Assembly (NCBI GenBank): GCA_013368375.1
Contig: JAACJP010000007.1
Coordinates: 1,240,001-1,304,000, forward strand
DNA: 64,000 bases
Direction of reading: 5' to 3'
Source: Tricholomella constricta
Taxonomy: Eukaryota; Basidiomycota; Agaricomycetes; Agaricales; Lyophyllaceae
The notes beneath the pieces were generated by a model. That model saw only the letters and a program-made list of their open reading frames with translations. It searched no databases and was not told the origin of the DNA. The position numbers and the translations under genes were made by a program. Shown one piece after another: positions 10,519-22,117 of the stretch. How positions within the stretch are numbered: the first letter of the stretch is position 1; the number at the start of each line of letters is the position of its first letter.

Positions 10519-12850
10519 ATGCAGCTCGCTCAGCTCGTCCTTTTACTATTGCTGCTTAATTCTCCAGTCCTCGCTGGCGTGCAGGAAATTTGGTGGAACC
10601 TCACCTGGATCGAGAACGTTAATCCAGACGGCCTCTTCGAACGTCGCGCTATCGGAGTTAATGGAACATGGCCGTGAGTATCATGCAAAGCAACCTTTTG
10701 TATCGTCTCAATTCATTTTGCAGGCCACCACCCATGGATGTCCGTACCAACGACTCGCTGGTGGTGCATGTAACGAACAGCCTGGACGCTCCGTCCACAC
10801 TCCATCATCATGGAATGTTCTTCAACTCCACCTCGTGGATGGACGGCGCTCAAGGCGTCTCCGAATGGTTTGTGGCCAAGAGTAGGAACAGCGAGCGAAC
10901 GCTCATTTCCTTGTTCATCGCAGTGGTATCCCCCCAGGTGGTCAATTTGACTACGTGATTCCCTTAGATACATCTGACCAATGGGGTACCTACTGGGTAC
11001 ACGCCCATGCTTCTGTGAGCATCAGTCGTCCTGTATGACTTTACGTGTCCTGACCCAATCGACAGGGTCAATACGTCGACGGACTGCGTGCACCGTTTGT
11101 CCTTCACCCGCTACAAGAATTCTATTCCTACGATGAGGAGTTTACCGTCGTCCTCGGTGACTGGTACCACGACGAACACACCGTCCTCTTGAAAAAATTC
11201 ATCAGTATTGCTAATCCGGGCGGCGCTGAGCCTGTACCTGGTGAGTCCATCATAGAACCGCCGTCTCTGGTCTATCTCTCAGGTTGTTCGTCATAGACTC
11301 TGCTTTGGTGTATTTCGCTCGGAACGCTTCCTACCTTGGACCGATATCAGGGACAACCCCTTCGCCCGTCACATCAGCCGTTGGCTTCAATGAGAATGCC
11401 ACTCTCCCCTTCCAGCCCGGCAAGACATACCGTTTGCGAATCATCAATACCTCTGCTTTCGCTGCCTTTTTTTTCTGGATTGACGGTCATGATATGCGCA
11501 TTATCGAAGTCGATGGTGTAAGTCTCACCGTTCCTACGTTACCCAAATGCAGGACCAACGCGCCATGTACATAGACGGACGTGGAAGAGTCTCCCATCGA
11601 CCTCATCAGCATCGCTGTTGCCCAGCGCTACTCGGTGCTAGTCACCGCGCGCAACGATACCTCCGCCAACTGGGCGATCCATGCCAACATGGACACGGAC
11701 ATGTTCGATACAGTTCCCGACGCTCTGAACCCAAGTACGTCCTTGCTCTCGGCCTTACTTTCCTTCTCATGTCCAATACTGCATAATCCGCAGACGTCAC
11801 TTCCTCAGTGACCTACTCCCTCTCCGCCGGACTCACCGACCTCGGGTTCGTCGACGAGTATCATGACGTCGACGACATCTCCCTCGTGCCTACTATCAAG
11901 GTCCCGCAGCCGCCCGCTACGAAGACCATCGAGCTCGAGGTAAATTTCGACACCATGGACGACGGCACGAACCATGCCATGTTCAACGGCGTCACGTACA
12001 ACTCCCCGCTTGTACCCGCCATCTTCTCCGAGCTCACCCTAGGATCCAACGCCACCGTGGCAGAGGCGTACGGGCCCCTCAGCTTCGTCGTCGACCACCT
12101 CGACGTCGTGGACATCGTCATCAAGAACGGCGATGCCGGCAAGCATCCCTTGTGAGTCTATCAACCTCAATGCGTAGGGGCATTGGCGTGCTGATGACAA
12201 TGTACAGCCATCTGCACGGACATAAGTACCAGCTTATTGGGAGATCGGAAGACTACACCTCCGACGATCCTGCGCTAAATCCGCCGATCGTCGAAGGGCA
12301 GGCGAACCCCATGCGACGGGACACAGTGCAGATCCCATCGATGCACTCCGCGACTCTGCGCATCGTCGCTGACAACCCCGGTGTCTGGTTCCTTCACTGT
12401 ACGTCGCCCGACTAATTCAGATTATCATTGATTTATTTATTGATTTTACCCTTCGCAGGCCACATTGAATGGCACCTGGAAGTCGGACTGGCGATCCAGC
12501 TTATCGAAGCGCCGCTCATCGCGCAGCAGCGCAACAGCCCCCCGCAGATTATGCGCGACCACTGCGCGGCGCTGGGGAAGCCGTTCTCGGGGAACGCCGT
12601 GGGCAAGGCGTCGACGACGGACCTGGAGGGGCTGCCGCTTGGGCCATTCCCTCAGACCCTCGGCTGGCGCCCCAAGGGTATTGTTGCGATGTTTGGGTGC
12701 GTGCTGACGGCGGTGCTGGGGATGGTGTCGGTGGCGTGGTATATGCTCGGCGGGCAGATGACGGATGAGGAGGTGGAGGATGAGGTGAGGCAGAGGATTG
12801 CGGCGAAGGCAGCGAGGAGGAAGAAGATGTGGTCGTTTGGGAGGAGGTAA
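10519..12850 (+). CDS. FET3: Multicopper ferroxidase FET3
   Basis: 628-aa membrane-anchored multicopper oxidase that oxidises Fe(II) to Fe(III) for FTR1. Exons 10519-10673, 10724-10867, 10924-11014, 11066-11240, 11297-11517, 11575-11734, 11794-12151, 12208-12398, 12459-12850. Signal peptide about residues 1-19 ([12 protein letters not shown]). Copper motifs appear in order: TLHHHG (about 79-81), WVHAHASGQ (about 126-128), HPFHLHGH (about 433-440) and [12 protein letters not shown] (about 498-504). A C-terminal hydrophobic segment ([20 protein letters not shown]) precedes a basic tail, giving type I topology with the oxidase outside. Exon 5 uses the second of two nearby acceptors (after GTCATAG), because the first leads to a stop. 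Introns average 50 bp. Confidence 0.95.
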
Positions 12851-13174
12851 GGGCGGCCGTGATCCATTCAAAATGCGTGTATAATAGTCAGGACTGGTAG
12901 CTTTGGCAAATGCTTTGTTTCGTTCAACGTTGCAAATGAACCATGATAATGATAAAACGCATGACCGAGCGTCGCGCTAGCTTATCGAGAACAAGTGATT
13001 GTACATCAATCTATAAAATATGCGCTCGACATCTACAAATACATTTTTGGCGGACGATGTTGAATTGTCCATGATACTTGTACACCCACAGGCAAAAAAA
13101 TGAACGTTGAATCTTCTTGAGATCATTGCATCCGATCCATCGATATCCGATCCCACCCCCTCGCAAAAAAGCAA
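12851..13174. other. Convergent intergenic region FET3/SHMT
   Basis: 3' flanks of two converging genes. AT-rich; nothing else recognised. Confidence 0.6.
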
Positions 13175-15074
13175 TCAATGCTCAATGAGCCCAGTCGGCT
13201 TCTGGAGCGTCGACACATCGACACCAGGGAGGGGCCACTTGCTCGCAAACACGCGCACCTCGTCGCGGAGCTGCTTCACCTGCGCGAAGCCCTGCTTGCC
13301 CTCCTCCTGCGTCGTGGCGACGCGGACAAAGTCCTTCAGGAGCTTCGTGCCGGCCTCCTTCTGCAGGAGCAGCGAGAGCTGCACGGCGCGGTGCAGGAAG
13401 TCCGCAACGACCTTGATGTCGTCCTCGCGCATGTCACGCGAGGTCAGCGCGGACGTGCCGATACGGATTCCACCGGGAACCTGGGCTGACGCATCGCCGG
13501 AGACGGCGTTCTCTGAAATAGGAGGGCAAAAGGTGAACAAGGTGCTTGGTATGAGGGACGGAGGAGAGAAACGCACTGTTGATGGTGATGCCCATGAGAT
13601 CGCAAACCTTCTCGACTTTGCTGCCGGTGAGGCCGATGGGGCGGAGGTCCCAGAGGACGAGGTGGTTGTCTGTGCCGCTGGTCTGGAGCTTGTAGCCGTG
13701 GGCGACGAGGGCCTCTGCGAGGGTCCTAGCGTTGGAGATGACTTGCTTGGCGTATGCGCGCCATGAGGGCTGCGAAACTTGGAGAAGGGAGGTGGCGACG
13801 GCAGCGATGGTCTGCAAGAAGATGATCAGTTCAATGCGACTGAGAATATATTGAAGAAGGCGCATGTGCTTACGTTGTTGTGCGGGCCACCCTGGCAGGC
13901 GGGGAAGACCGCGTCATTGACGCGCTTCTCAAGATCCTTGGCGTTCTCAAGATCTTTTCTGAAGAAGATGAGACCAGCACGGGGGCCACGGAGGGTCTTG
14001 TGGCTGTTGCGGTGCTTTAGTTTAAATCCGGTCCTGGGGCTACAAATTGCGGACTTACGTGGTAGTAGTGACAACATCGCAGTACTCGAAGGGGCTGTTG
14101 AGCTCCTGGGCGGCAATGAGACCACTGGTGTGGGCGATGTCAGCCATGAGCCATGCACCCTCCTTGTCAGCGGTGGCCTTCAGCTTGCCATAGTCCCAGT
14201 CGCGGGGGTATGCCGAGGCACCGCAAATGATGAGACGAGGCTTGAAAATCTTGGCCTGGGAGGCAAGGGTGTCGTAGTCGATGAGGTTGGTTTCAGGATG
14301 GATGGCATAAGGGAAGGATTGGAAGTATATTGAGGATGCGGTCATCTTCTTCTTCGCGGTCTGTACACGTGATGATTCGAGTCAGATTCAAGTCAAGCCA
14401 AGACGTGTCAAGCGGAGAAACGCACGTAGTAGCCGTGAGTAAGGTGTCCACCGTCGGGAAGACCGAGACCCATGAGACGGTCATTGGGTTGAATGAGAGC
14501 AGTGAGAGCGGCGAAGCTATAAATAACAGTTGGTCAAAATACCCATTGAAGACCTCGGATAGGGCGTACTTAGCAGTCTGTAACATACATTATTGTTAAC
14601 GATAATTGAAAGAACAAGAGAACATGTCTGACTCACGCTGCCAGAGTAGGGCTGAACGTTGACACCCCACTTTGCGGGGTCGAGGTTGAATGCCTGGAGG
14701 GCACGCTTGCGACAGAGAATTTCGAGTTCGTCAATGTACTCGTTACCGCCATAATACCGGGCATTAGGAAGACCCTCGGAGTATTTGTTGGTCAAGATCG
14801 AACCATTTGCCTCCATGGTTGCATTGCTGGTCAGATTCTGTCTACACGTCAGTGTTGGCCACGTAGAATAAGAGAGAAAACATACCTCTGAGGCAATGAG
14901 CTCAAGACCGGTGAATTGTCTCCATGTCTCCTTGTCGATGATGTTCTTCACCTCAGGATCGATCTCGGCGAGAGGTGCATACAAAACCTTGTTCTGAAGC
15001 GAGACATCCGGTCAGGACGACAACGTATGTGAACACTGGGTACCCACGAAATCGGGGGTATTAGCTGTGGCCAT
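13175..15074 (-). CDS. Serine hydroxymethyltransferase
   Basis: 479-aa PLP enzyme interconverting serine plus tetrahydrofolate and glycine plus methylene-tetrahydrofolate in one-carbon metabolism. Minus-strand exons: 15074-15048, 14993-14886, 14837-14637, 14577-14570, 14516-14426, 14360-14059, 14003-13874, 13811-13577, 13512-13175. Hallmarks are [50 protein letters not shown], the PLP-lysine region [16 protein letters not shown] (Lys about 248), [11 protein letters not shown] and the C-terminal [15 protein letters not shown]. The N-terminus [10 protein letters not shown] has no mitochondrial presequence, so the cytosolic isoform is likely. Exon 4 is an 8-nt microexon (Thr-Ala and two bases of Asn) needed to restore the invariant SGSTAN. 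Confidence 0.95.
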
Positions 15075-15757
15075 TTTTCTGGAGCTGAAGCGGGCAGCTG
15101 GGATGGTGATGGGCGTTCGAACGAGAGGTCTTGCTATCAATCGCAACATTTGGGCGTTGGGCTCGTAAAAAAAAGTTCTATCCGGGTAGCACCGAAGTGA
15201 TCAGACGAATCGGCCGAGCTCCCTATTTATGCTCTCCATTGCTATCTTATCTAGGATCCGGGCAGGTCTGTATAAGGTATCGTTGGAATTTCGGAACTGC
15301 ATTCCATAAAGCTTCATTCATCAGCCTGGCGGTTTTCAAAGCTTACCTTTAGAGGATGAACTGAACGCTCAAGACAGGGGAAAGGTAGATATGGCGCCGG
15401 CCGATCCGCTGGCCGAAATTGTTTCATCGATCGATTACCGCTACGGCCAGAAGCTGCTGATTATTGCCATGAGGAGCCAAGGAACACAAAACTTGGAGCT
15501 CGCTATACCAACGGTTGACCATAGAATGCGTGTTCGATAAATGGTCACTTTTGTCTGTCATGAAAAGGACTGATTGGGAGATAACACCACAAGGTAGCAA
15601 TCGCCACATATTCAGGACATTGCGGGCCGCAACGAAATTGCGGCGATTACTGATCTCCTCAGAAGAAAGATGCGGCCTCATTATAACAGCGTTAGTTTGG
15701 TTTGTAAGTTAGTGTCTGTACAATTACCACCATCGAGTATTTCCGATGGCGTCGTCC
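15075..15757. other. Intergenic region (SHMT promoter, F-box gene 3' flank)
   Basis: The SHMT start is on the left edge, so the left half carries its promoter. ORFs here are short and unconserved in appearance, and I see no RNA gene. Confidence 0.5.
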
Positions 15758-18195
15758 TTATTTCAACCGGGGTATCCAGTGCCTTCCATCTGCATCCGTC
15801 AATTTCACATTCCATTCCATCAGTCGCTCAGTCCACGTCACCCAGATAGCCTTGTATCCTTTCTTTATTTCACGTCTGCCGAACGCACCAGATGAGCCAT
15901 GCTGAAGTTTGCACAAAAAAGCATGAAAGGACTGACTCTTTAGTGGGCCAGTCAATGGCGTGCACCACGACTTCTTCTAATGATGGGTATGTCCCAAAAT
16001 CGATCTCGCCGAGAAATCTGTAGCCTGTCTTGGCTCGCTTTGACCTCAAAAGGAAGATAAATAAGTCAAAAGGAGATGTTTTTCAGGGCCTCGACACGCA
16101 CGAAAGTTTCTTGGTAAAAGTAATCTTCCTGAGGGTTTGGTGAGGCACGAAGGAGTCATATTGCGCAGGCTGCAGCGGAACGAGTCAATTTTGGGTTTGT
16201 AGGCAGTAGCGCTACTTACCCCTGTGATGCAAAGCTCGCGTAGTGAAGGACATGTGGTGAGAACACCATGGGCAAAGTCTGTTTCCAGAAAGAGGAGCTT
16301 CGAGCCATGCGTATCAAGAAATTCGTCCATCCCTGGCGTCTCTCTCAGTCTCGGAAAGGAAACGTGGCGTAAAGCAGGAAGACTGCCGGTGCAGGATCAG
16401 GCATAACAATTTCGAAGATGAGCCATGGGAGACTTACTTCATATGACCTAACAGTGTCAAAAAGGTATCGTTGGGCGAATTGCAGGATAGGAATTCAAGA
16501 TTTGCTAAAGCATCTCGCGGCACGGTTGCCGGATCGAAAACTAAAGACGTAGGCGTGTTCCACTCGAGATGGCGGAGCGCCGTGAAAGAAAATAGAGGCG
16601 CGGCGGGCTTGCGTCCATTGACCGGCGGAATCGGCAGGTCCGAAAGCTGGAGTAGTGTGGATCCGGCGGTGGTCGCTAGCGTAGTGAATGCGCGATAGGT
16701 CAGGATCGGCGACTTTATGACGTCGCGCGTCTCTCGAGGCGCATAGATAGTGGGTGAGGCTAATCGCAAGAGTTTGGATGTTCGCGAAATGAGTTTATGG
16801 ATGGCGGCGGCAGTGAAATTTGCGAACGGGAGATCTATGTATATCGAGCGGACGTGCGTGGCTAGATATGGTGCACTGTCGAGGATTTCCGCGTAATGTC
16901 TCAGTTGTGAGGTACTCGTGATGATGAGACATCTATAGTAATGCGGCCTTCCAAGTTGCTATGGCCAGCGATGTTAGCCTTAGAGGTAGACAGTACGCAG
17001 ATAAAAATACTTTACATGGAATAATTTGGACACGAGGAGAATACCAAATCTTGTGGAATTTTCCGACTCGTTCAGGTGCGTGCGCTCACCCCCGCGAGAT
17101 ACGAATCCGATCTCTTCTTCGTCAACGAACATGGCGAAGTAAAGGATTCTGTTCCATATTTTCTTTCGAATGTCCATCGGCGTTGACTGAAGCGGTACGA
17201 AGGATGGATTGCACTTCCGCAATTGCAAAGGGACTTGAATTGGGACGTCTGGAGTATCGTCACTGTCAGGAGATGAGAATGCTTTTTCTTTCATGAAGAT
17301 GAGCTTCACTGATACGCACATTGTCTCGTTATCAGGATACTCTAAGAACACACGCCCGCCAAAATATTCGTTTTGCTGAAATTGAGGTTCAAGTTGTCGT
17401 GAAATCCGGATAGCTGAGGCGTCTTTTAATGGATCACCCGTCGATTTAAATGCAATGCGTATGGTTCGAATTGAGCGGTTTTCCAACAGCGTCCTACAAA
17501 GTAAGACGTGCGCTTGAGGATGCTGAAGGACGACTGCTTTCAAGCTTGAGGAATTCTTCATCCCGTCAACAAGAGCGTAAGCCTTGGCTGAGCGAAAGTC
17601 CATGTAGGGATACTCGAAAGTTTCCTACTTTCATAATTCAAAATCCAATTCTCGATGAAGTCAAATGACTTACCAATGCAGACCACTTTTCGATACACAA
17701 ACTTAGCGTGTCAATAAGCTTTCGGGTTGGCGAATTACGACCTTCGATAGAGAAGACGTCTGGATCAGACGCGATGACATGGGTTGGGTTCATTAAAGGC
17801 AATCCGCGACAGAGGCCAGAGACGCTATCTCCAGTAACCAAACTAAGTGATAGCCACAAGTGCGTAATGTTTTCAGCATGGGCGATGATGCGATAAATTG
17901 ATGAACCGAAGGCGCCCTCAAGGCGTAATTTCTTGATGAACGTGCCCAACAGGGGGTTTCCGGAGAGAGCGCGTTCGAGTGCTTTCGCCTGGGCCGTGGA
18001 ACGAAGGACTACAACATTGTAGAGCAGTGGCGTCGCGACGCGGAGCCAACTTTTGCAAACAAGGAGGTAAGTAGACGTGGATAGGGAGAACCTGAAAAAC
18101 GGGGAGACGAAGGAGGTATCAGTGAAGTCTTTGAGTGAGATTTGAAGGGCGGGCGATAGAATCTCCCTGATCAGCTCGTCAGGAAGGTGTTTCAT
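15758..18195 (-). CDS. F-box-like protein of the MKHLPDELIREIL mushroom family
   Basis: F-box families of this type are greatly expanded in Agaricomycetes; substrate recognition by SCF ubiquitin ligases is inferred, targets unknown. It starts MKHLPDELIREILSPAL, followed by YLLVCKSWLRVATPLLYNVV and ALERALSGNPLLGTFIKKLR. A second module begins IRKKIWNRILYFAMFV and LLVSKLFH. Supported minus-strand exons: 18195-17674, 17624-17320, 17262-17016, 16958-16438, 16382-16220. The end of the family (DFGTYPSLEEVVVHAIDW, then KLTDADGRHWIPRLK and stop at 15760-15758) is present, but the exons between 16219 and 15758 are not fully resolved. An in-frame upstream Met at 18381 is not preferred. Confidence 0.8.
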
Positions 18196-18400
18196 GATCT
18201 TCGCGACGCGAAGCAGCGCGTCCGAACGCGAACGCGATGCACGAGTTTTAACCCCAACCCTAAACAAGGTGGCATTGCTCAAATAATAATAAATAATAAA
18301 TATCCAAAGCCGGACAATGGTCTCCCATTGACCTTTGGATGTCAACGATAGCTGGCCGTCGGTAAGAACAATGGGTCCCACTTTATTGTTCTCTTGGCTC

Positions 18401-18407
18401 TATATAA
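18401..18407 (+). promoter_or_regulatory. TATA box of the CBM19 gene
   Basis: TATATAA about 150 bp upstream of the ATG at 18552, followed by a pyrimidine-rich leader. Confidence 0.6.
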
Positions 18408-18551
18408 GCCTCGGGCGCTGCAAATCTCCTCAGCTCCCTCCGCTACGACCTTCCTAGTTCCTTTTCTACTTCCAGTGAGCCCGGCGCTCTGTAAACTTGT
18501 CTCGACGACTTCCACGATCTCTCATCACACGGCGTATTCCTCTTTTCATTC

Positions 18552-19963
18552 ATGATAGGCATAATGTCTCCTCGTATCACTGCTGCTGTCTTGCTCTTGG
18601 CCCTTTCAGCTGTTCTGGCTCCTGTCAGAGGTGCACCTACTCTCCTTCATCCCCGTCATGAAGGCCACGACGACAATACGACGACGGAAAATAACACTCA
18701 GAAGCAGAACGCGCTTGACGCTCAAAAGCTCAACGCAAAGTTCGCATCGCTCAAAGCCACCGATGCTTGTAGTGGTGCGTGCCACAACCTTTGAGGCAGT
18801 AGCAGCTTGATATTAACCTTCGTTGCACAGGTGACGAAATTGCCTGCATTAAAGGCTCCTTTGCTCAATGCACATCCGGTAAATGGACCCTGACTCCTTG
18901 CGTCACCAACCTCCGGTGCTATGGCCTCCCTTTGATCAACAACCCTGGCACCACCTTGTCTTGCACCACTGAAACTGATGCCTTGTTGCGCTTCGAGTCT
19001 GCTGGCGTTCAAGGTGGTACCACCGGCATCACATCAAACAGCCCATCCGATAAAACGACCGACACTACAAACGACGAGGAGGGCGACGACTGCAAAGATG
19101 ACGATGAGGGTGATGAAGGTGATGAGGATTGTGAAGATGATGGGGAAGTTGATGGAGACGACGAGGAGGATTGTGAAGATGATGGGGACGACGACGAGGT
19201 CACCACTTCTGCCATCCCGAGAGTCGTAACAGTTACAAAAACCGTGACTCCCACTCCTGCCTCGACCCAGTCGATCGCCTCGCTGGTCACCGACAAAGCC
19301 AATTCCGGGAATGAAAACGCCGGATACAGGCGCCAGCTTGTGTCCTCGGTCGGTTCAACAAACCCCTCTGTCGTTGTCGTCACTGCCACTGCCACCGCCG
19401 TACCCGAAAGCCGAGTTGTTACCTCTACTGTGACCCTTCCTGTCACCGCCACTGCTTCTACCCAAGTTAACCTCCCGACCTCGGTCTCGTCTGGCCTCCC
19501 AGAGCCCACCGGCATTGTCCTTGGTCCAGACGGCATCCGCACCGTCACAGTCGTCTCAACAGTGACCGTCTGTGGCGCCTCCACCGTCGCGACTACGTCC
19601 TCAACTGCTGTACCCACCACGAACCTCCCCTCCGAGTCTTCAGTCTTCTCCAGCCCCCCGATTTTATCTACCATCACTGTCACCGTCGTACCATCATCTA
19701 CCACCGTCTTATCCTCCGCGACCGGCCCCTCGTCTTCTGTCATTCTTCTGTCTTCGTCTGTTCCTGCCTCCTTCCCCAGCGGCATCATCAGCGGTCTCCC
19801 CTCTACCGTCGTCTCCGACGTGAGTGCCACCCCCCGTCCTACCAACAACGGCGGCTTCTCATTCAGCAATGCGCCCGTCCCCACCCCCGCACCTGAGGGA
19901 GGCATCAGTGGAAGCTCGATCGATGTAGCTAAGCAGATTACTGCTACGCTTCAGAGAACTTGA
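18552..19963 (+). CDS. Secreted CBM19 (chitin-binding) protein with Thr/Ser-rich region
   Basis: 451 aa, exons 18552-18774 and 18831-19963. An N-terminal signal peptide (AAVLLLALSAVLAPVRG) is followed by a spacer and a single six-Cys-type CBM19 module: ACIKGSFAQC, then PCVTNLRCYGLPLINNPGT and SCTTETDALLRF. Next come a strongly acidic low-complexity stretch with Cys-Asp repeats (about residues 185-235) and a long Thr/Ser/Val-rich stretch typical of O-glycosylated wall or extracellular proteins. No catalytic chitinase domain or obvious GPI signal is seen. A second Met at 18564 could be the true start. It probably binds chitin at the cell surface; the acidic block could bind cations (inference). 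Confidence 0.85.
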
Positions 19964-20247
19964 TTGCGGAATTGCTTGTTATGATGTGTTCCTTGAATGG
20001 ATCTTTACGTTTTCTATTTCCGAGGTTATTTCTCAAATACTGTAGCGATTAGATACGTGTACTATGTATATACAATATATCGGATTTTGTTACTGGAATT
20101 CTGCCGGCGTGCCAGTGCGGGGATGCTTTCGTTTGTCCGCATGAAGCAATTTCGTCCATAGCGCCAAACACGCATCAACACGCATCCTTAACCAGAACCG
20201 TGACCACCAAACTCCTCCCTCCCTCTTCCCTTATCCAGCAAGCCTCC

Positions 20248-21854
20248 ATGTCATCGAAGCGCAAGTGGGACCAGCCCGCGCCCGGCGAAGAAGGCGGCGC
20301 CTCCAAGGTCGCCAAAACCGAGGACTCCAAGACCGCGTCTGACGCTGCAGCGGCCGCAGCAGCCATCGCCGCCAAAATCGCTGCCCAGTTCGCCAACGGG
20401 CCCACTGCACTAGGAGGCGGCGGCGGCGGCGGAGGCTCGAAGGACCTGCACGACGCGGAGTTTACGTTTGATATTGATATCAATGATCTGAGGAATAGGT
20501 ATCTCCTCACGAAGGGGTCGACGCAGGACCAGGTGTGTATAAGTCAACCGTGTTTTTTGGTTCGGCGCTCCTTTGGACAAGGTTGCTTACAGTGTGTGTG
20601 TTGTGGTGTCGGGCAGATCCATGAGGATACCGGGGCGTCGGTGAGCACGAAGGGCGTGTGGTACCCTGATCGAAGCAAGGCGACGGAGAAGGACCCGGCC
20701 CTGTATCTTCATATATCTGCGCACACGAAGGAGACCTTGCAGGCCGCCATTGACAAAGTCAACGAGCTGATTGCGATTGATATGGGGTCGTTGGTGGAGA
20801 GCAAGTCTGATCGGCCCAGAGAGCGTGTATGTGATTTTTGAACACTTTTGAGGACCCTGTGATTCATTTGGTGTCCGTAGCGGAAATGGCCTGAAGAGAA
20901 GCTGCCGGTTGGGCTGGAGACGATTCGAAATTTCAATGTTAGGGCGAAGGTTGTTGGACCGTCTGTATGTATAATGCCGCACTGGGGTACCGTTATGATG
21001 CTAATATTTCTTGAATGTCTTACAGGGTTCATTCGTGAAATATATTCAGGCGGAGACAAGTACTCGCGTTCAAATCAAGGGTATTGGGTCTGGCTTCGTT
21101 GACCAGGAGGTGAGTTGCGACCGCGAAAAATGATATTCGATTACTAAAAGTATCTTTCAAGACCGGCCAAGAAGAACCAGTACCGCTATACATCCATATA
21201 ACGTATGTCATTTCTCAAATCCATTCCACCGCCAAAATTTTGATTGACCTATGCCATAGTGGACCGGAGGAGGCCCAAGTAGCTCGGGCAAAGGTGCTCA
21301 CCGATGATCTTCTCCTCGTTGTCCGGCAAGAGCACGCAAAGGTCATGGTCATAGTACAACAGCAACAGATGGAGCTGCACCATGCCCAGGCACAATATGC
21401 GGCCTATAGCCAGATGGGGGTGAGTGCCTTGTGATCTTTCTCATGAACCATGAGTTGACGATGTTTCAGGGTTATGCACCTCCTCCCCCATCTGCTGCTC
21501 CCCCACCCCCACCTCCTGGGGAAGCCCCGCCTCCACCCCCTGGCGGCACGCCCGCTGCAGACGCAGCGCAGTATGCTGCAGGGCCTCCTGCTGCTACCGA
21601 CGTGGAAGCTTATGCTGCCTACTGGTGCGCTACTTTCCCACCTTTGCATGCATGCCGTACTGATATTGTATTCCAGGGCCGCGTACGGCTACGATGTCAA
21701 CGCCCCAGAGTTCAAGGAATGGCAGGAAAGTCAGCAACAACAGTATGCGCAATATTATGCGTCGCAAGGGTACGACCCGGCAGCGTACGGAGCTACGGCA
21801 CCAGCTGCGCCTCCGCCGAGCGACGCCGCTCCCCCGCCGCCACCACCGCCATGA
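20248..21854 (+). CDS. KH-domain RNA-binding protein, KHDC4/BLOM7-like
   Basis: 398 aa, exons 20248-20532, 20617-20826, 20881-20964, 21026-21109, 21162-21202, 21260-21419, 21470-21624, 21677-21854. The N-terminus is SSKRKWDQPAPGEEGG with poly-Ala and poly-Gly tracts. Two tandem KH-type regions follow: DINDLRNRYLLTKGSTQDQI to MGSLVES, then NFNVRAKVVGPSGSFVKYIQ with RVQIKGIGSGF (GxxG-like loop) to ITGPEEAQVARAK. The C-terminus is Pro/Gln/Tyr-rich with poly-Pro runs and EFKEWQESQQQQYAQYY. This order matches KHDC4 (KIAA0907), linked in animals to pre-mRNA splicing; a similar nuclear RNA role is inferred. Confidence 0.87.
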
Positions 21855-22117
21855 TCGTTTGTTGAGGTCGGTCGATTACATATGGGTATATCGTACGCGG
21901 ATGGGTGTGCACCGGTGACAGAAGCGTTTTGATCTAGGACTTGTTGTAGATTTGCTGAATGTAATGAACGGGGATGTGGCCTCGATAAAAAATGCAAATT
22001 TAGGCCCTTTGCCTCTAAACGCAAATCTCCTAAAGACTCCCAACGACAGACAAAGAAAAGACATCGAGTGCATTGAGTTACGTCGCATTGCATATACACA
22101 GCCGTCCATAGCCGTCC

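Noticed and set aside
8124..12850. Siderophore or secondary-metabolite cluster around FTR1/FET3
   Set aside because: Neighbours are a RING protein and SHMT; only the reductive iron-uptake pair is present.
19009..19905. 298-codon minus-strand ORF
   Set aside because: It is the antisense of the Thr/Ser- and Asp-rich CBM19 protein; long shadow ORFs are expected opposite such low-complexity sequence, and it has no signature.
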